From: Halorubrum rubrum
GTDB taxonomy: Archaea > Halobacteriota > Halobacteria > Halobacteriales > Haloferacaceae
Assembly (NCBI RefSeq): GCF_024494685.1
Contig: NZ_JANHDM010000004.1
Span: 144,202 to 208,201 of the forward strand
Direction: 5' to 3'
DNA: 64,000 nucleotides
This document shows, piece after piece, positions 43,146 to 51,543 of the stretch. The first letter of the stretch is position 1. Each line of letters begins with the position of its first letter. A program made the position numbers and the translations under genes. The notes beneath the pieces are model-generated. The model made no database searches. It saw nothing but the letters and a program-made list of their open reading frames with translations, and was not told the DNA's origin.

Positions 43146-44342
43146 CTACTCGCGGGCGATCGGCGTCGTCATACAGTGGAGACCTCCCGCCCCGTTCGTG
43201 AGCGCGGCGCGCGGGATCCCGATCCCGTCGGGCAGGACGTCCACGCCGCGGTCGCGGAGCGCCTCGATCGTGGGGTTCTCCTCGGGCCGGTACTCCCCGT
43301 CCCCGTCGGGCTCGTAGAGCGGGATCACGGTGCCGTCGTCGATCGCGAGGAAGTTTGTCGGCCACCGCTCCCCGTCGGCGACGTCGATCACGTCGAACCC
43401 CTTCTCGTCGCGCACGTACTCCAGCGTCGAGGTCGTGTGGCTGTGCTCGTAGACGTCGCCGCGCTTGCGGTAGACGTCGACGTCGGCTGCGGCCGCCAGG
43501 TCGGCGTCGAGCACGGCGAGCCCCTCGGCGGCGATGTTGAACCAGCCGAGCAGGTGCATCACTCGCGAGCCGAGCCCGCGGTCGACCCGGTGTGTCCGGT
43601 CGGCCTCCAACGGCGCGCGCACCAGCCCGAACTCGTCGTAGGACACCGCCCCGTCCCGCATGAGTCGCTCGCCCGCCTCGTAGCTCGTCCGGATGACGTG
43701 CTCCTCGCCGTCCACCTCCGCGGAGACGCCGAGCAGCGCGAACTCGCCGGCGGGCATGAACTCGCCGCCCTCGAGCGGCTCGCCCGTCATCTCGTAGCGG
43801 AGGTCCGCCCCGATCGACTCCCACGCGCGCTTGACGATCGGCTCCTCGCGCCGACGGATCGGCTTCGACATGTGACAGAGGATCGGTCCTCGGTCCCCGA
43901 CGATCGTCGTGTCGCGCTGGAAGTAGACGTTCGAGATCGGCGCGTCGAGCGCCACCGACGCGCCGTCGGTCCCGCCGTCGACCGTCCTCCTCGGCGTGAG
44001 GCTCGGTCGCGAGAGGACGATCTGGAGCTTCTCGCGCGGGGAGAAGGCGGCGAGCACGTCGTCGATCCGGTCGACGCCGCCGTCCTCGAGGGCGTCACGC
44101 GTCAGGTCGTCGAGCGCGTCGCCGGCCGCGAGGTCGTCGGCGAGCCGGTGGACCTCGACGTGCGTCGACTCCAGCGTGTCGACGAGCCCTTCGTGCTCCC
44201 GGCGCGCCTGCTCGGGCGGGACGTGGTCCTCGAACAGGTTCGCCTCGGGCGCGAGGCTCCCCGACCACAGCTCGAGTCCCGGCGTGTGAACCCTGACAGC
44301 CGAGAGCCGTTCCCACTCCGCGCGGACCGAATACTCGGACAT
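43146..44342 (-). CDS. arcA: Arginine deiminase
   Basis: A 398-residue guanidino-modifying enzyme. The catalytic Cys is in GAGGLHCMTTPI near residue 390. Substrate and general-base motifs are NVYFQRDTTIV, EGGEFMPAG and EHSHTTSTLEY. It converts arginine to citrulline and ammonia, the first step of fermentative arginine use known in halobacteria. The ornithine carbamoyltransferase and carbamate kinase partners are not in this window, so another deiminase substrate is possible. Confidence 0.88.
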   Translation of the reverse strand: MSEYSVRAEWERLSAVRVHTPGLELWSGSLAPEANLFEDHVPPEQARREHEGLVDTLESTHVEVHRLADDLAAGDALDDLTRDALEDGGVDRIDDVLAAFSPREKLQIVLSRPSLTPRRTVDGGTDGASVALDAPISNVYFQRDTTIVGDRGPILCHMSKPIRRREEPIVKRAWESIGADLRYEMTGEPLEGGEFMPAGEFALLGVSAEVDGEEHVIRTSYEAGERLMRDGAVSYDEFGLVRAPLEADRTHRVDRGLGSRVMHLLGWFNIAAEGLAVLDADLAAAADVDVYRKRGDVYEHSHTTSTLEYVRDEKGFDVIDVADGERWPTNFLAIDDGTVIPLYEPDGDGEYRPEENPTIEALRDRGVDVLPDGIGIPRAALTNGAGGLHCMTTPIARE

Positions 44343-44385
44343 ACCCTCGACTCGCGGGCGGCGGCGAAAAATCCCCCGCCCCCGG

Positions 44386-45168
44386 TCACTGGAGCCGCTT
44401 CGTCGTCTCGACGAGCGGGTGACGCGCGTAGTCGACCACCTCGATGTCGCCGATCGACTCCAGCCCCTCCTTCTCCGCCGTCTTGGCCATCCCGAGGTCG
44501 ACCGGGGTCCGCGTGACGATCACGTACGCGTCCATCCTCTCGGTTCCCATCTCGTGTGCGGCCATCACGCGGTGGTGGCCGTCGGCGAGGTGGAGGACGC
44601 CGTCGTTGTCGATGACGACGAGCGGCTCGGCGAGCCCCCGGTCCAGCTCGTACTGCCTGCCCTCCAGCTCGTCGGCGTACACCCGCGCCTGCGTGGGCGT
44701 GAGGTCGTCGAGGCGGACCTCGCGACGCTCCTCGTCGAGTTCGACGCCGTGGATCTGCTCGAGCGTGCGCATCAGCTTCCCGACCTTTCCGGGGGTCGCC
44801 CGCTCGATCTGCGAGCGAACGACGTCCGTGTTCGAGATGATCCCGACGAGGTTGTCCGCGTCGTCGACGACCGGGAGCTTCTGGATCCCCGATCGCAGGA
44901 TGACACGGGCGGCGTCGGTGACTTTCATGTCGGGATGCGCTACTATCAGGTTCTCGGACATCACCGTGAACACGGGGGCGTCGTCGTCGGCCAAGAGCAG
45001 GTCGCCCGCCGAGACGAACCCTTCGACGGTCCGCCCCTGCGTGACGGGAAATCCCTTGTGACCGGCCGTCTCGACCATCCGCTTCGCGACCGACGACACG
45101 GTGTCCTCCGGGCTGACGGTCTCGACGTCCCGAGTCATGTACTCGCCGACCGTCGGCTTTCCGGACAT
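44386..45168 (-). CDS. Two CBS domains fused to a ParB-like domain
   Basis: A 260-residue protein. CBS pair: VGEYMTRDVETVSPEDTV and KGFPVTQGRTVEGFVSAGDLL (residues 5-57), then HPDMKVTDAARVILRSGIQKLP (77-98). A ParB/Srx-like domain follows (VRLDDLTPTQARVYADEL, VIDNDGVLHLADGHHRVMAA). CBS domains usually sense adenine nucleotides. This fusion is conserved in haloarchaea but its target is not known. Confidence 0.88.
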   Translation of the reverse strand: MSGKPTVGEYMTRDVETVSPEDTVSSVAKRMVETAGHKGFPVTQGRTVEGFVSAGDLLLADDDAPVFTVMSENLIVAHPDMKVTDAARVILRSGIQKLPVVDDADNLVGIISNTDVVRSQIERATPGKVGKLMRTLEQIHGVELDEERREVRLDDLTPTQARVYADELEGRQYELDRGLAEPLVVIDNDGVLHLADGHHRVMAAHEMGTERMDAYVIVTRTPVDLGMAKTAEKEGLESIGDIEVVDYARHPLVETTKRLQ

Positions 45169-45231
45169 GGAGTTCAGTACGTCCTCGACCGTACAAAAAG
45201 GGGCGGGAACGACCGAGGCCGCGCGGCGACG

Positions 45232-47538
45232 CTACTGCGGGCTCGGGCTCGAGGGTCCGGAGACGCCCTGGTCTTTGAGCGCCGAGCCGGTGATCGATTT
45301 GAGCCGGGAGACGAGCGAGTCCTTCTCGGCTTCGCCCTCCAGCGCGATGTCGAGCACCTCGCTGATGTGTGAGACGGGGATGACCTCGATCATCTCCTCG
45401 TACTCCTCTTCGATCATCACGTCCTGTTCGTTGGCCTGCGGAATGATGACCCGCGTACAGCCGGCCTTCGCGGCCGCCTCGATCTTGTGGGTGACGCCGC
45501 CGACGGGAAGCACGTCGCCGCGCACCGAGAGCGAGCCGGTCATCGCGAGGCTCTGGTCGACGCCGACGTTCTCCAGGGCACTGATCACGGCGGTCGCGAC
45601 CGTGATCGACGCGCTATCCCCGTCGACGCCCTGCTGGCCCGCTTGGACGAACTGGATGTGGATGTCCATCTCCGAGATGTTCTCGTCGGAGAACTTCTTG
45701 ATGATCGCCGAGACGTTCGAGACCGACTCCTGAGCCATCTCCTTTAACTGCCCCGTGGCGATGACCTCGCCGGGCCCCTGCGAGGGCGCGACCTCGGCCA
45801 TCACCGGGAGCATGATCCCGGAGTCCTCGCCCATGACGGCGAGCCCGTTGACGCGGCCGACGACGTAGCCGTCCGAGACCTGTAACTCGTAGTCCTTCCG
45901 GCGCTCGATGAAGTCGTCGGCGAGCTGTTGTTCGATGGAGCGCGAGCGCCCCTTCGCCTGGAGCACGTGCTCGCGGGTGGTGAAGTCGGCGTCCTCGCCG
46001 CGGGCGATGTCGCCGGCGACCCGGACGAGCCCGCCGAGGTTCCGGAAGTGAAGCGTCAGGTGCCCCTTCCGGCCGGAGCGACGCTTGGCCTCGAGGATGA
46101 CCTCCTCTATCGCCTCCGCGGTGAACTCCGGCAGGCGGCCGTCCTTCGCGACCTCCTGGGCGATGAAGCGCACGTACTGGCGGCGCATCTCCGGGGTGTC
46201 CTCGATGGTGTCCTCCATGTACACCTCGTAGCCGTACCCCTTGATCCGGGAGCGCAGCGCCGGGTGCATGTTCTCCATCGCGTCGAGGTTCCCCGCCGCG
46301 ATCATGACGAAGTCCGTCGGGACGGGCTCGGTCTGGACCATCGCGCCCGAGGAGCGCTCGGACTGGCCCGTGATCGAGAACTCTCCCTCCTGGATCGCCG
46401 TCATGAGGTGCTGCTGTGAGCGGATGTCGAGGGTGTTGATCTCGTCGACGAACAGCACGCCCTTGTTCGCCTTGTGGATCGCGCCGGCCTCGACGCGGTC
46501 GTGGCTCGGCGTCTCCATCCCGCCGGACTGGAACGGGTCGTGGCGGACGTCGCCGAGCAGCGCGCCGGCGTGTGCGCCCGTCGCGTCGCGGAACGGCGCG
46601 GACTTGGTGTCCGCGTTGTTCACGAGCAGGTTCGGGATCATCGCGTCGGAGCCGCGGTTCAGGTAGCGGAAGACGAGGTAGACGACCCCGGCCGCGATGA
46701 TGCCGACGAGGATCTGGCCGACGATGATGAGCGCGTAGCCCAACACGACGGCGATGATGATCCACATGAGGAGCGACCGCATCTGGTTGCGCTTGCGGGC
46801 CTCCTCCTTGTGGGCGTCGACGATCTGTTCGCCCTTCCCGGCCGGGACGGTCCGGACCTTCGGCTTGTTGCCGTCGTCGGGGTTGTGATACACCAGCACG
46901 TCCTGAAGCTCCTCTTTCGGGAGCAGCTCGGACATCGCCTTCGCGAGCATCGACTTCCCGGTACCGGGCGAGCCGATCATCATCACGTGGCGGCGCTGTT
47001 TCGCCGCCTTGATGATCACGTCGCGGGCGTGCTCCTGGCCGATCACCTGGTCGACGAGCCGGTCGGGGATCGAGATCTCGGAGGTGGTGTCGATCTTGAG
47101 CCCGCCGAGGAGGTCGTCCTCGTCGGGGTCCTCGTCGATCTCCGCGCCCTCGACCTCGACGGTGCTCCCGAGGTCGTCGATCCCGCCGTCGTCGCCGGCG
47201 TCGACGACCTCGTCGGGGGCCTCCGGCGGGGGCGACGGCTCCTCGCCGTCGTTCGAGGGGATGCCGCCGTCATCGGAGGCGTCCTCCTCGGCCGGGGCGA
47301 TCTCGGGCTCGCGGAACCCGTCGTCGACCGGATCCGGTCCCGTGTGATCCGCCCCGTCACCGGAGCGGTCCCGACGCCGCTCGTCGGAGGTGCTCTTGCC
47401 GGGGGCGTCCTCTCCGGGAGCGTTCTCGCCGTTCTCCTCCGGATTTCGAACGTCCTCCTCGGCCCCTTCCGGCGCGTCGTCGTCCGGGGGCGAGGCGTCC
47501 TCCTCCGGCGGGTCGTTCGTGTCCTTCTCGTTGCTCAT
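45232..47538 (-). CDS. lonB: Archaeal Lon protease (LonB), membrane-anchored
   Basis: A 768-residue ATP-dependent protease. A long acidic N-terminus (about 150 residues) precedes Walker A GSPGTGKSMLAKAM near 193. Two transmembrane helices (about 265-305) are inserted in the AAA+ domain, as in archaeal LonB. Catalytic Ser lies in GDSASITVATAV near 641, Lys in GGVTHKIEAAAKAG near 684. It is the main membrane protease of haloarchaea and affects carotenoid and lipid balance in known species. Confidence 0.96.
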   Translation of the reverse strand: MSNEKDTNDPPEEDASPPDDDAPEGAEEDVRNPEENGENAPGEDAPGKSTSDERRRDRSGDGADHTGPDPVDDGFREPEIAPAEEDASDDGGIPSNDGEEPSPPPEAPDEVVDAGDDGGIDDLGSTVEVEGAEIDEDPDEDDLLGGLKIDTTSEISIPDRLVDQVIGQEHARDVIIKAAKQRRHVMMIGSPGTGKSMLAKAMSELLPKEELQDVLVYHNPDDGNKPKVRTVPAGKGEQIVDAHKEEARKRNQMRSLLMWIIIAVVLGYALIIVGQILVGIIAAGVVYLVFRYLNRGSDAMIPNLLVNNADTKSAPFRDATGAHAGALLGDVRHDPFQSGGMETPSHDRVEAGAIHKANKGVLFVDEINTLDIRSQQHLMTAIQEGEFSITGQSERSSGAMVQTEPVPTDFVMIAAGNLDAMENMHPALRSRIKGYGYEVYMEDTIEDTPEMRRQYVRFIAQEVAKDGRLPEFTAEAIEEVILEAKRRSGRKGHLTLHFRNLGGLVRVAGDIARGEDADFTTREHVLQAKGRSRSIEQQLADDFIERRKDYELQVSDGYVVGRVNGLAVMGEDSGIMLPVMAEVAPSQGPGEVIATGQLKEMAQESVSNVSAIIKKFSDENISEMDIHIQFVQAGQQGVDGDSASITVATAVISALENVGVDQSLAMTGSLSVRGDVLPVGGVTHKIEAAAKAGCTRVIIPQANEQDVMIEEEYEEMIEVIPVSHISEVLDIALEGEAEKDSLVSRLKSITGSALKDQGVSGPSSPSPQ

Positions 47539-47577
47539 AGAATCGAAGTCCGTTATCGGAACGGAAGGGTCGGCTAC

Positions 47578-47586
47578 TGATATACT
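47578..47586 (-). promoter_or_regulatory. TATA box of lonB
   Basis: AGTATATCA on the reverse strand is about 44 bases from the ATG, giving a leader of roughly 17 bases. Confidence 0.5.
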
Positions 47587-47675
47587 TTCTCCCCGCGACC
47601 ATCGCGCCCCGACGCTTCAGACTCCCGATATCGGCGTATAACGCCCGTTTCCGTCGGCGTTCGGGTCCCACGAGG

Positions 47676-47683
47676 TTTATAAA
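47676..47683 (+). promoter_or_regulatory. TATA box of nadM
   Basis: TTTATAAA, an archetypal TATA box, is centred 27 bases before the nadM ATG. The mRNA should be leaderless. Confidence 0.7.
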
Positions 47684-47706
47684 TCCCGGCGTCACATCGT
47701 GTATCC

Positions 47707-48237
47707 ATGCGGGGCTTTTACATCGGGCGGTACCAGCCGTTTCACGACGGCCACCGACACATGGTCGAGGAGATAGCCGAGGAGGTCGACGAGCTGGTGT
47801 TGGGGATCGGTTCCGCCGGCGACTCGCACACGACCCGCAACCCGTTCACCGCGGGAGAGCGAGTCATGATGGTGACGAAGGCCGTTGAGGACCTCCCGGT
47901 CACGACCTACGTCGTCCCCATCGAGGACCTCGACCGCAACTCCGTCTGGGTGAGCCACGTCCGGAGCATGACCCCGCGGTTCGACGTGGCGTACTCGAAC
48001 AACCCGCTCGTCGTGCGACTCTTCGAGGAGGCCGGCGTGGAGGTGCGCCAGTCGCCGATGTTCCGGCGCGACGTGCTGGAGGGGACCGAACTCCGCGAGC
48101 GCATGGTCCGCGGCCGCGACTGGGACGCCCTCGTTCCCGACGCCGTCGCCGACGTGATCGAGGAGGTCGGCGGCGTCGAGCGTATCCGTCGGATCGCCGA
48201 GACCGACTCGAACGGCGGCGAGCCCTCGGACCAGTAG
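47707..48237 (+). CDS. nadM: Nicotinamide-nucleotide adenylyltransferase
   Basis: A 176-residue archaeal NMNAT that makes NAD from NMN and ATP. The nucleotidyltransferase motif GRYQPFHDGHRHMVEEI carries HxGH. The ISSTxxR-like motif is represented by FEEAGVEVRQSPMFRRDVLEGTEL, split around residue 110-130. It precedes the SAM hydrolase gene. Confidence 0.95.
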   Translation: MRGFYIGRYQPFHDGHRHMVEEIAEEVDELVLGIGSAGDSHTTRNPFTAGERVMMVTKAVEDLPVTTYVVPIEDLDRNSVWVSHVRSMTPRFDVAYSNNPLVVRLFEEAGVEVRQSPMFRRDVLEGTELRERMVRGRDWDALVPDAVADVIEEVGGVERIRRIAETDSNGGEPSDQ

Positions 48238-48319
48238 TTCGATCGGGACGATTCAGGGGATGTCCGACGCGTCGTAAGGCGTTGCCGTCGCGGAGCGCTC
48301 GGTCGACGCCGTTCGCCCC

Positions 48320-48326
48320 TTTTAAG
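48320..48326 (+). promoter_or_regulatory. TATA-like box of the SAM hydrolase gene
   Basis: TTTTAAG lies 28 bases before the GTG at 48351 and supports it as a leaderless start. Confidence 0.55.
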
Positions 48327-48350
48327 CGTCCGCCGGACGCCGAAACCGGT

Positions 48351-49199
48351 GTGATCACGCTCACCTCCGACTTCGGCTCGCCGTACCCCGCCGCGATGAA
48401 AGGCGTCATCCGCCGGTACACGGACGCCGAACTGGTCGACGTCGCCCACGACCTTCCGCGCGGCGACCCGCGAGCGGCCGCGTTCTGGCTCCGGTTCGTC
48501 CTCCCGGAGTTCCCGCCCGCGGTCCACTGCGCCGTGATCGACCCTGGCGTCGGCACGGGGCGGGACGCCCTGGTCGTCCGCGCCGGCTCCCACGCCATCG
48601 TCGCGCCCGACAACGGGCTCGCGATGCCGCCGGCGCGGGCGCTGGCGGGCGACGGATCCGATGTCGACGTCCGAACGATCGACGTCGACGACCCGGCGAG
48701 CGCAACCTTCCACGGCCGCGACGTGTTCGCGCCGACCGCCGCACGGATCCGGGTGGCGATCGACGAGGCGGCGGCCGACGAGACGCCGCCCGCCGCGGGA
48801 CCGACACCCGAGGCGGTCGCCGACGCGCTCGCCGCCCTGGACGACCTCTCGCCCGCGAGCGACCCCGTCGACCTCGCCTTTCCGGAGCCGAGCGTCGAGC
48901 GTGACGGCGACGGCGACGCCGCCGCGATCGACGGCGAGGTGCTCGCGGTCGACCGCTTCGGCAACGTGATCACCAACGTCCCCGGCGAACTGGTCCGCGG
49001 GCGCGACTGGATCCGCGTCGACGGCGACCTCACGCCGGTGGCGGAGACGTTCGGCGCGGTCGAGCCCGGCGAGCAGCTCGTCACCGTGGGGAGCCACGGC
49101 TACGCGGAGTGTGACGTCAACGACGGCCGCGGCGACGGCGCGTTCGACCTGCGGCCGGGCGACGCGGTGCGGTTCGTCGCCGACAACGTCAGCCTGTGA
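48351..49199 (+). CDS. SAM hydrolase / SAM hydroxide adenosyltransferase (DUF62)
   Basis: A 282-residue protein that splits SAM to adenosine and methionine using water/hydroxide. TLTSDFGSPYPAAMKG at the start, VIDPGVGTGRDALVV, IVAPDNGLAM and VDRFGNVITNV are all conserved. GTG at 48351 begins the family N-terminus and fits the promoter; the longer frame upstream is not conserved in character. It is convergent with the next gene. Confidence 0.9.
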   Translation: MITLTSDFGSPYPAAMKGVIRRYTDAELVDVAHDLPRGDPRAAAFWLRFVLPEFPPAVHCAVIDPGVGTGRDALVVRAGSHAIVAPDNGLAMPPARALAGDGSDVDVRTIDVDDPASATFHGRDVFAPTAARIRVAIDEAAADETPPAAGPTPEAVADALAALDDLSPASDPVDLAFPEPSVERDGDGDAAAIDGEVLAVDRFGNVITNVPGELVRGRDWIRVDGDLTPVAETFGAVEPGEQLVTVGSHGYAECDVNDGRGDGAFDLRPGDAVRFVADNVSL

Positions 49200-49229
49200 T
49201 CGGGGGAGCCGAAACGGGATCGTCCGGGG

Positions 49230-49694
49230 TCACAGCTCGACGCCCGAGGGGATCAGGCTCTCGTTCCGGAGGAGGTTCCCCTCGTGGTCGTACACGAGGA
49301 ACGTCTGCTTGTCGTAGCTCACGAGCCGCTCGCCGTCGAGGTCGATCTCGACGCGGTATCGCGCGTCGTCGCCGGCGGCGTCGACCGAGTCGCGGGCGGC
49401 GCGGATGAAGGGGAGCACGTCGTCCGCGGTCTCGTTGAGCTCGAGGACGAAATCGCCCGTGAACCGGTTCGTCACGCCCACGACGCCCTCGGCGTCGCCG
49501 CTCTCGAGCGGCTCGCGGAGTCGGAACGCGACGTCGATCGCGCCCGCGGAGAGCAGCTCGCCGTCCGCGTCCGAGAGCCGGTCGCGTAACAGCCCCTCCG
49601 GTCCGTGGAAGTCGATGCGGACCAACGGAGTCGTCGGCTCGCCGGCGTCCTCGTCGACGCCCTCGACGGTCAACTCGAAGTAGTCACGCCGCAT
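49230..49694 (-). CDS. Haloarchaeal conserved protein (DUF5793-like)
   Basis: A 154-residue beta-rich protein starting MRRDYFELTVEGV. It has VAFRLREPLESGDAEGVVG, TNRFTGDFVLELNETADDV, YDKQTFLVYDHEGNLL and ends SLIPSGVEL. I recall this as DUF5793, widespread in haloarchaea. The role is unknown. Confidence 0.75.
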   Translation of the reverse strand: MRRDYFELTVEGVDEDAGEPTTPLVRIDFHGPEGLLRDRLSDADGELLSAGAIDVAFRLREPLESGDAEGVVGVTNRFTGDFVLELNETADDVLPFIRAARDSVDAAGDDARYRVEIDLDGERLVSYDKQTFLVYDHEGNLLRNESLIPSGVEL

Positions 49695-49899
49695 TGCCTA
49701 CGCCGTGCTTAGCGGCCCGACCGTATGAACGTAACGGGCACCGTCGGGGTGAGGAGCCGGATCGGTCGGCGCTCGACGAGCCCGGACCGGTCGCTCCGGG
49801 CCGGCGGCGATTCCCGGCTCGTCCGCGGACCGCGGACTCGGCGTTGATAATCGACGGGGTCCTTTTAACTCGGAGCCGCGTGTACACCGCTAACGACAG

Positions 49900-51543
49900 A
49901 TGTCGGGAGACGCACCGACGGCGGATGGCACGCGCGCGGAGGGGATCGCGGACGCCGTCGGGGCGTTCCGCCGACGCCTCGAGCGCACGTGGGAGATGCT
50001 CCGGGGATCGGAGCTCTCGGTCCGTCCGTTCAGGCCGGGCGAGGACGGCCCGCTCGCCGCCTTCACCGCGCCGCCGGACGAGCGCGAGATCGACCGCTAC
50101 TGGGTGAACGCGCCGTACGCGTACGTCGTGATCACCTACGACGAACGCGAGAGCGAACACCGCTACTACGCGGTCGAGCCCGTCCTCGACGACTTCGAGC
50201 GGGACCTGTTCGACCGCGTCGCCGACGACATCCGGGATCCCCTCCTCTACCGCGAGGGGACGGGTCGGACCGACGAGGAGACGCTCCGGGCCGAACTCGA
50301 GTCGCTGCTCGAGGGGTACGGCGTCGAGGCCGGGATGGACACGTTCCACTCGATCGCGTACTACCTCTACCGCGACTTCCGGGGGTTCGGAAAGGTCGAC
50401 CCCCTCCTGAACGACGACCACATCGAGGACGTCTCGTGTGACGGGTACGACCTCCCGATATTCGTCTACCACGACGAGTACACCGACGTCGAGACGAACG
50501 TCTCGTTCTCGAAGGCGGAGCTCGACAACTACGTCATCCGGCTCGCCCAGCAGTCCGGTCGACACGTCTCCGTCGGCGACCCGATGGTGGAGACGACGCT
50601 CCCGGACGGGTCGCGCGCCGAACTCGCGCTCGGCGAGGAGGTCACCCCGCGCGGGTCCGCGTTCACCATCCGCCAGTACGCCGACGAGCCGTTCACGCCG
50701 ATCGACCTGATCGAGTACGGAACCTTCTCGATCGAACAGATGGCGTACTTCTGGCTCTGTATCGAGCACAACAAGAGCCTCATCTTCGCGGGCGGGACCG
50801 CCTCCGGGAAGACCACCTCGATGAACGCGGTCTCGATGTTCGTCCCGCCGCGCGCGAAGGTGCTCTCGATCGAGGACACCCGCGAGCTCTCCTTGTACCA
50901 CGACAACTGGCTCTCCTCGGTCACCCGCGAGCGCCGCCACGAGGGCAACGACATCGACATGTACGATCTGCTGCGGTCGGCGCTTCGACACCGCCCGGAG
51001 TACATCATCGTCGGCGAGGTCCGCGGCGAGGAGGCCATCACGCTGTTCCAGGCGATGAACACGGGCCACACCACCTTCTCGACGATGCACGCCGACTCGA
51101 TCGAGACCGTGATCAACCGGCTCGAGAACGAGCCGATCAACGTCCCGCGCGCGATGGTCCAGTCGCTCGACATGCTCGCCGTCCAGACGCTGACGCGCTC
51201 GAACGACCAGCGGGTCCGCCGGGCGAAGACGATCGGCGAGATCGGCGGCATCGACCAGCGGACCGGCGAGCTCGACTACTCCTCCGCGTTCGAGTGGCGG
51301 GCGGAGACCGACGAGTTCCGGCGAAACGACTCCTCGCTCCTCGAGGAGATACAGACGGAACGGGGATGGTCGCGCTCGGAGCTGCTCCGGGAGATCGACC
51401 GCCGCGAGCGGTTCCTCGAGCTGCTCTCCGCGCTCGGCGTGAACGGGTTCAGACGGTTCACGGCGCTCGTCAACGAGTACTACGCGGACGCCGATAGGGT
51501 GATGGAACGGCTCGAGGAGCGGGCCGAGGCCGACGGCGGATGA
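49900..51543 (+). CDS. Type IV pilus/secretion ATPase (PilB/TadA family)
   Basis: A 547-residue archaeal pilus ATPase. Walker A is FAGGTASGKTTSMNAVS near residue 298; Walker B region is EYIIVGEVRGEEA near 365, followed by TGHTTFSTMHADS. It powers pilin polymerisation with the membrane partner encoded next (ATGA overlap). CTTTTAAC near 49863 is a possible TATA box. No pilin gene lies next to the pair. Confidence 0.92.
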   Translation: MSGDAPTADGTRAEGIADAVGAFRRRLERTWEMLRGSELSVRPFRPGEDGPLAAFTAPPDEREIDRYWVNAPYAYVVITYDERESEHRYYAVEPVLDDFERDLFDRVADDIRDPLLYREGTGRTDEETLRAELESLLEGYGVEAGMDTFHSIAYYLYRDFRGFGKVDPLLNDDHIEDVSCDGYDLPIFVYHDEYTDVETNVSFSKAELDNYVIRLAQQSGRHVSVGDPMVETTLPDGSRAELALGEEVTPRGSAFTIRQYADEPFTPIDLIEYGTFSIEQMAYFWLCIEHNKSLIFAGGTASGKTTSMNAVSMFVPPRAKVLSIEDTRELSLYHDNWLSSVTRERRHEGNDIDMYDLLRSALRHRPEYIIVGEVRGEEAITLFQAMNTGHTTFSTMHADSIETVINRLENEPINVPRAMVQSLDMLAVQTLTRSNDQRVRRAKTIGEIGGIDQRTGELDYSSAFEWRAETDEFRRNDSSLLEEIQTERGWSRSELLREIDRRERFLELLSALGVNGFRRFTALVNEYYADADRVMERLEERAEADGG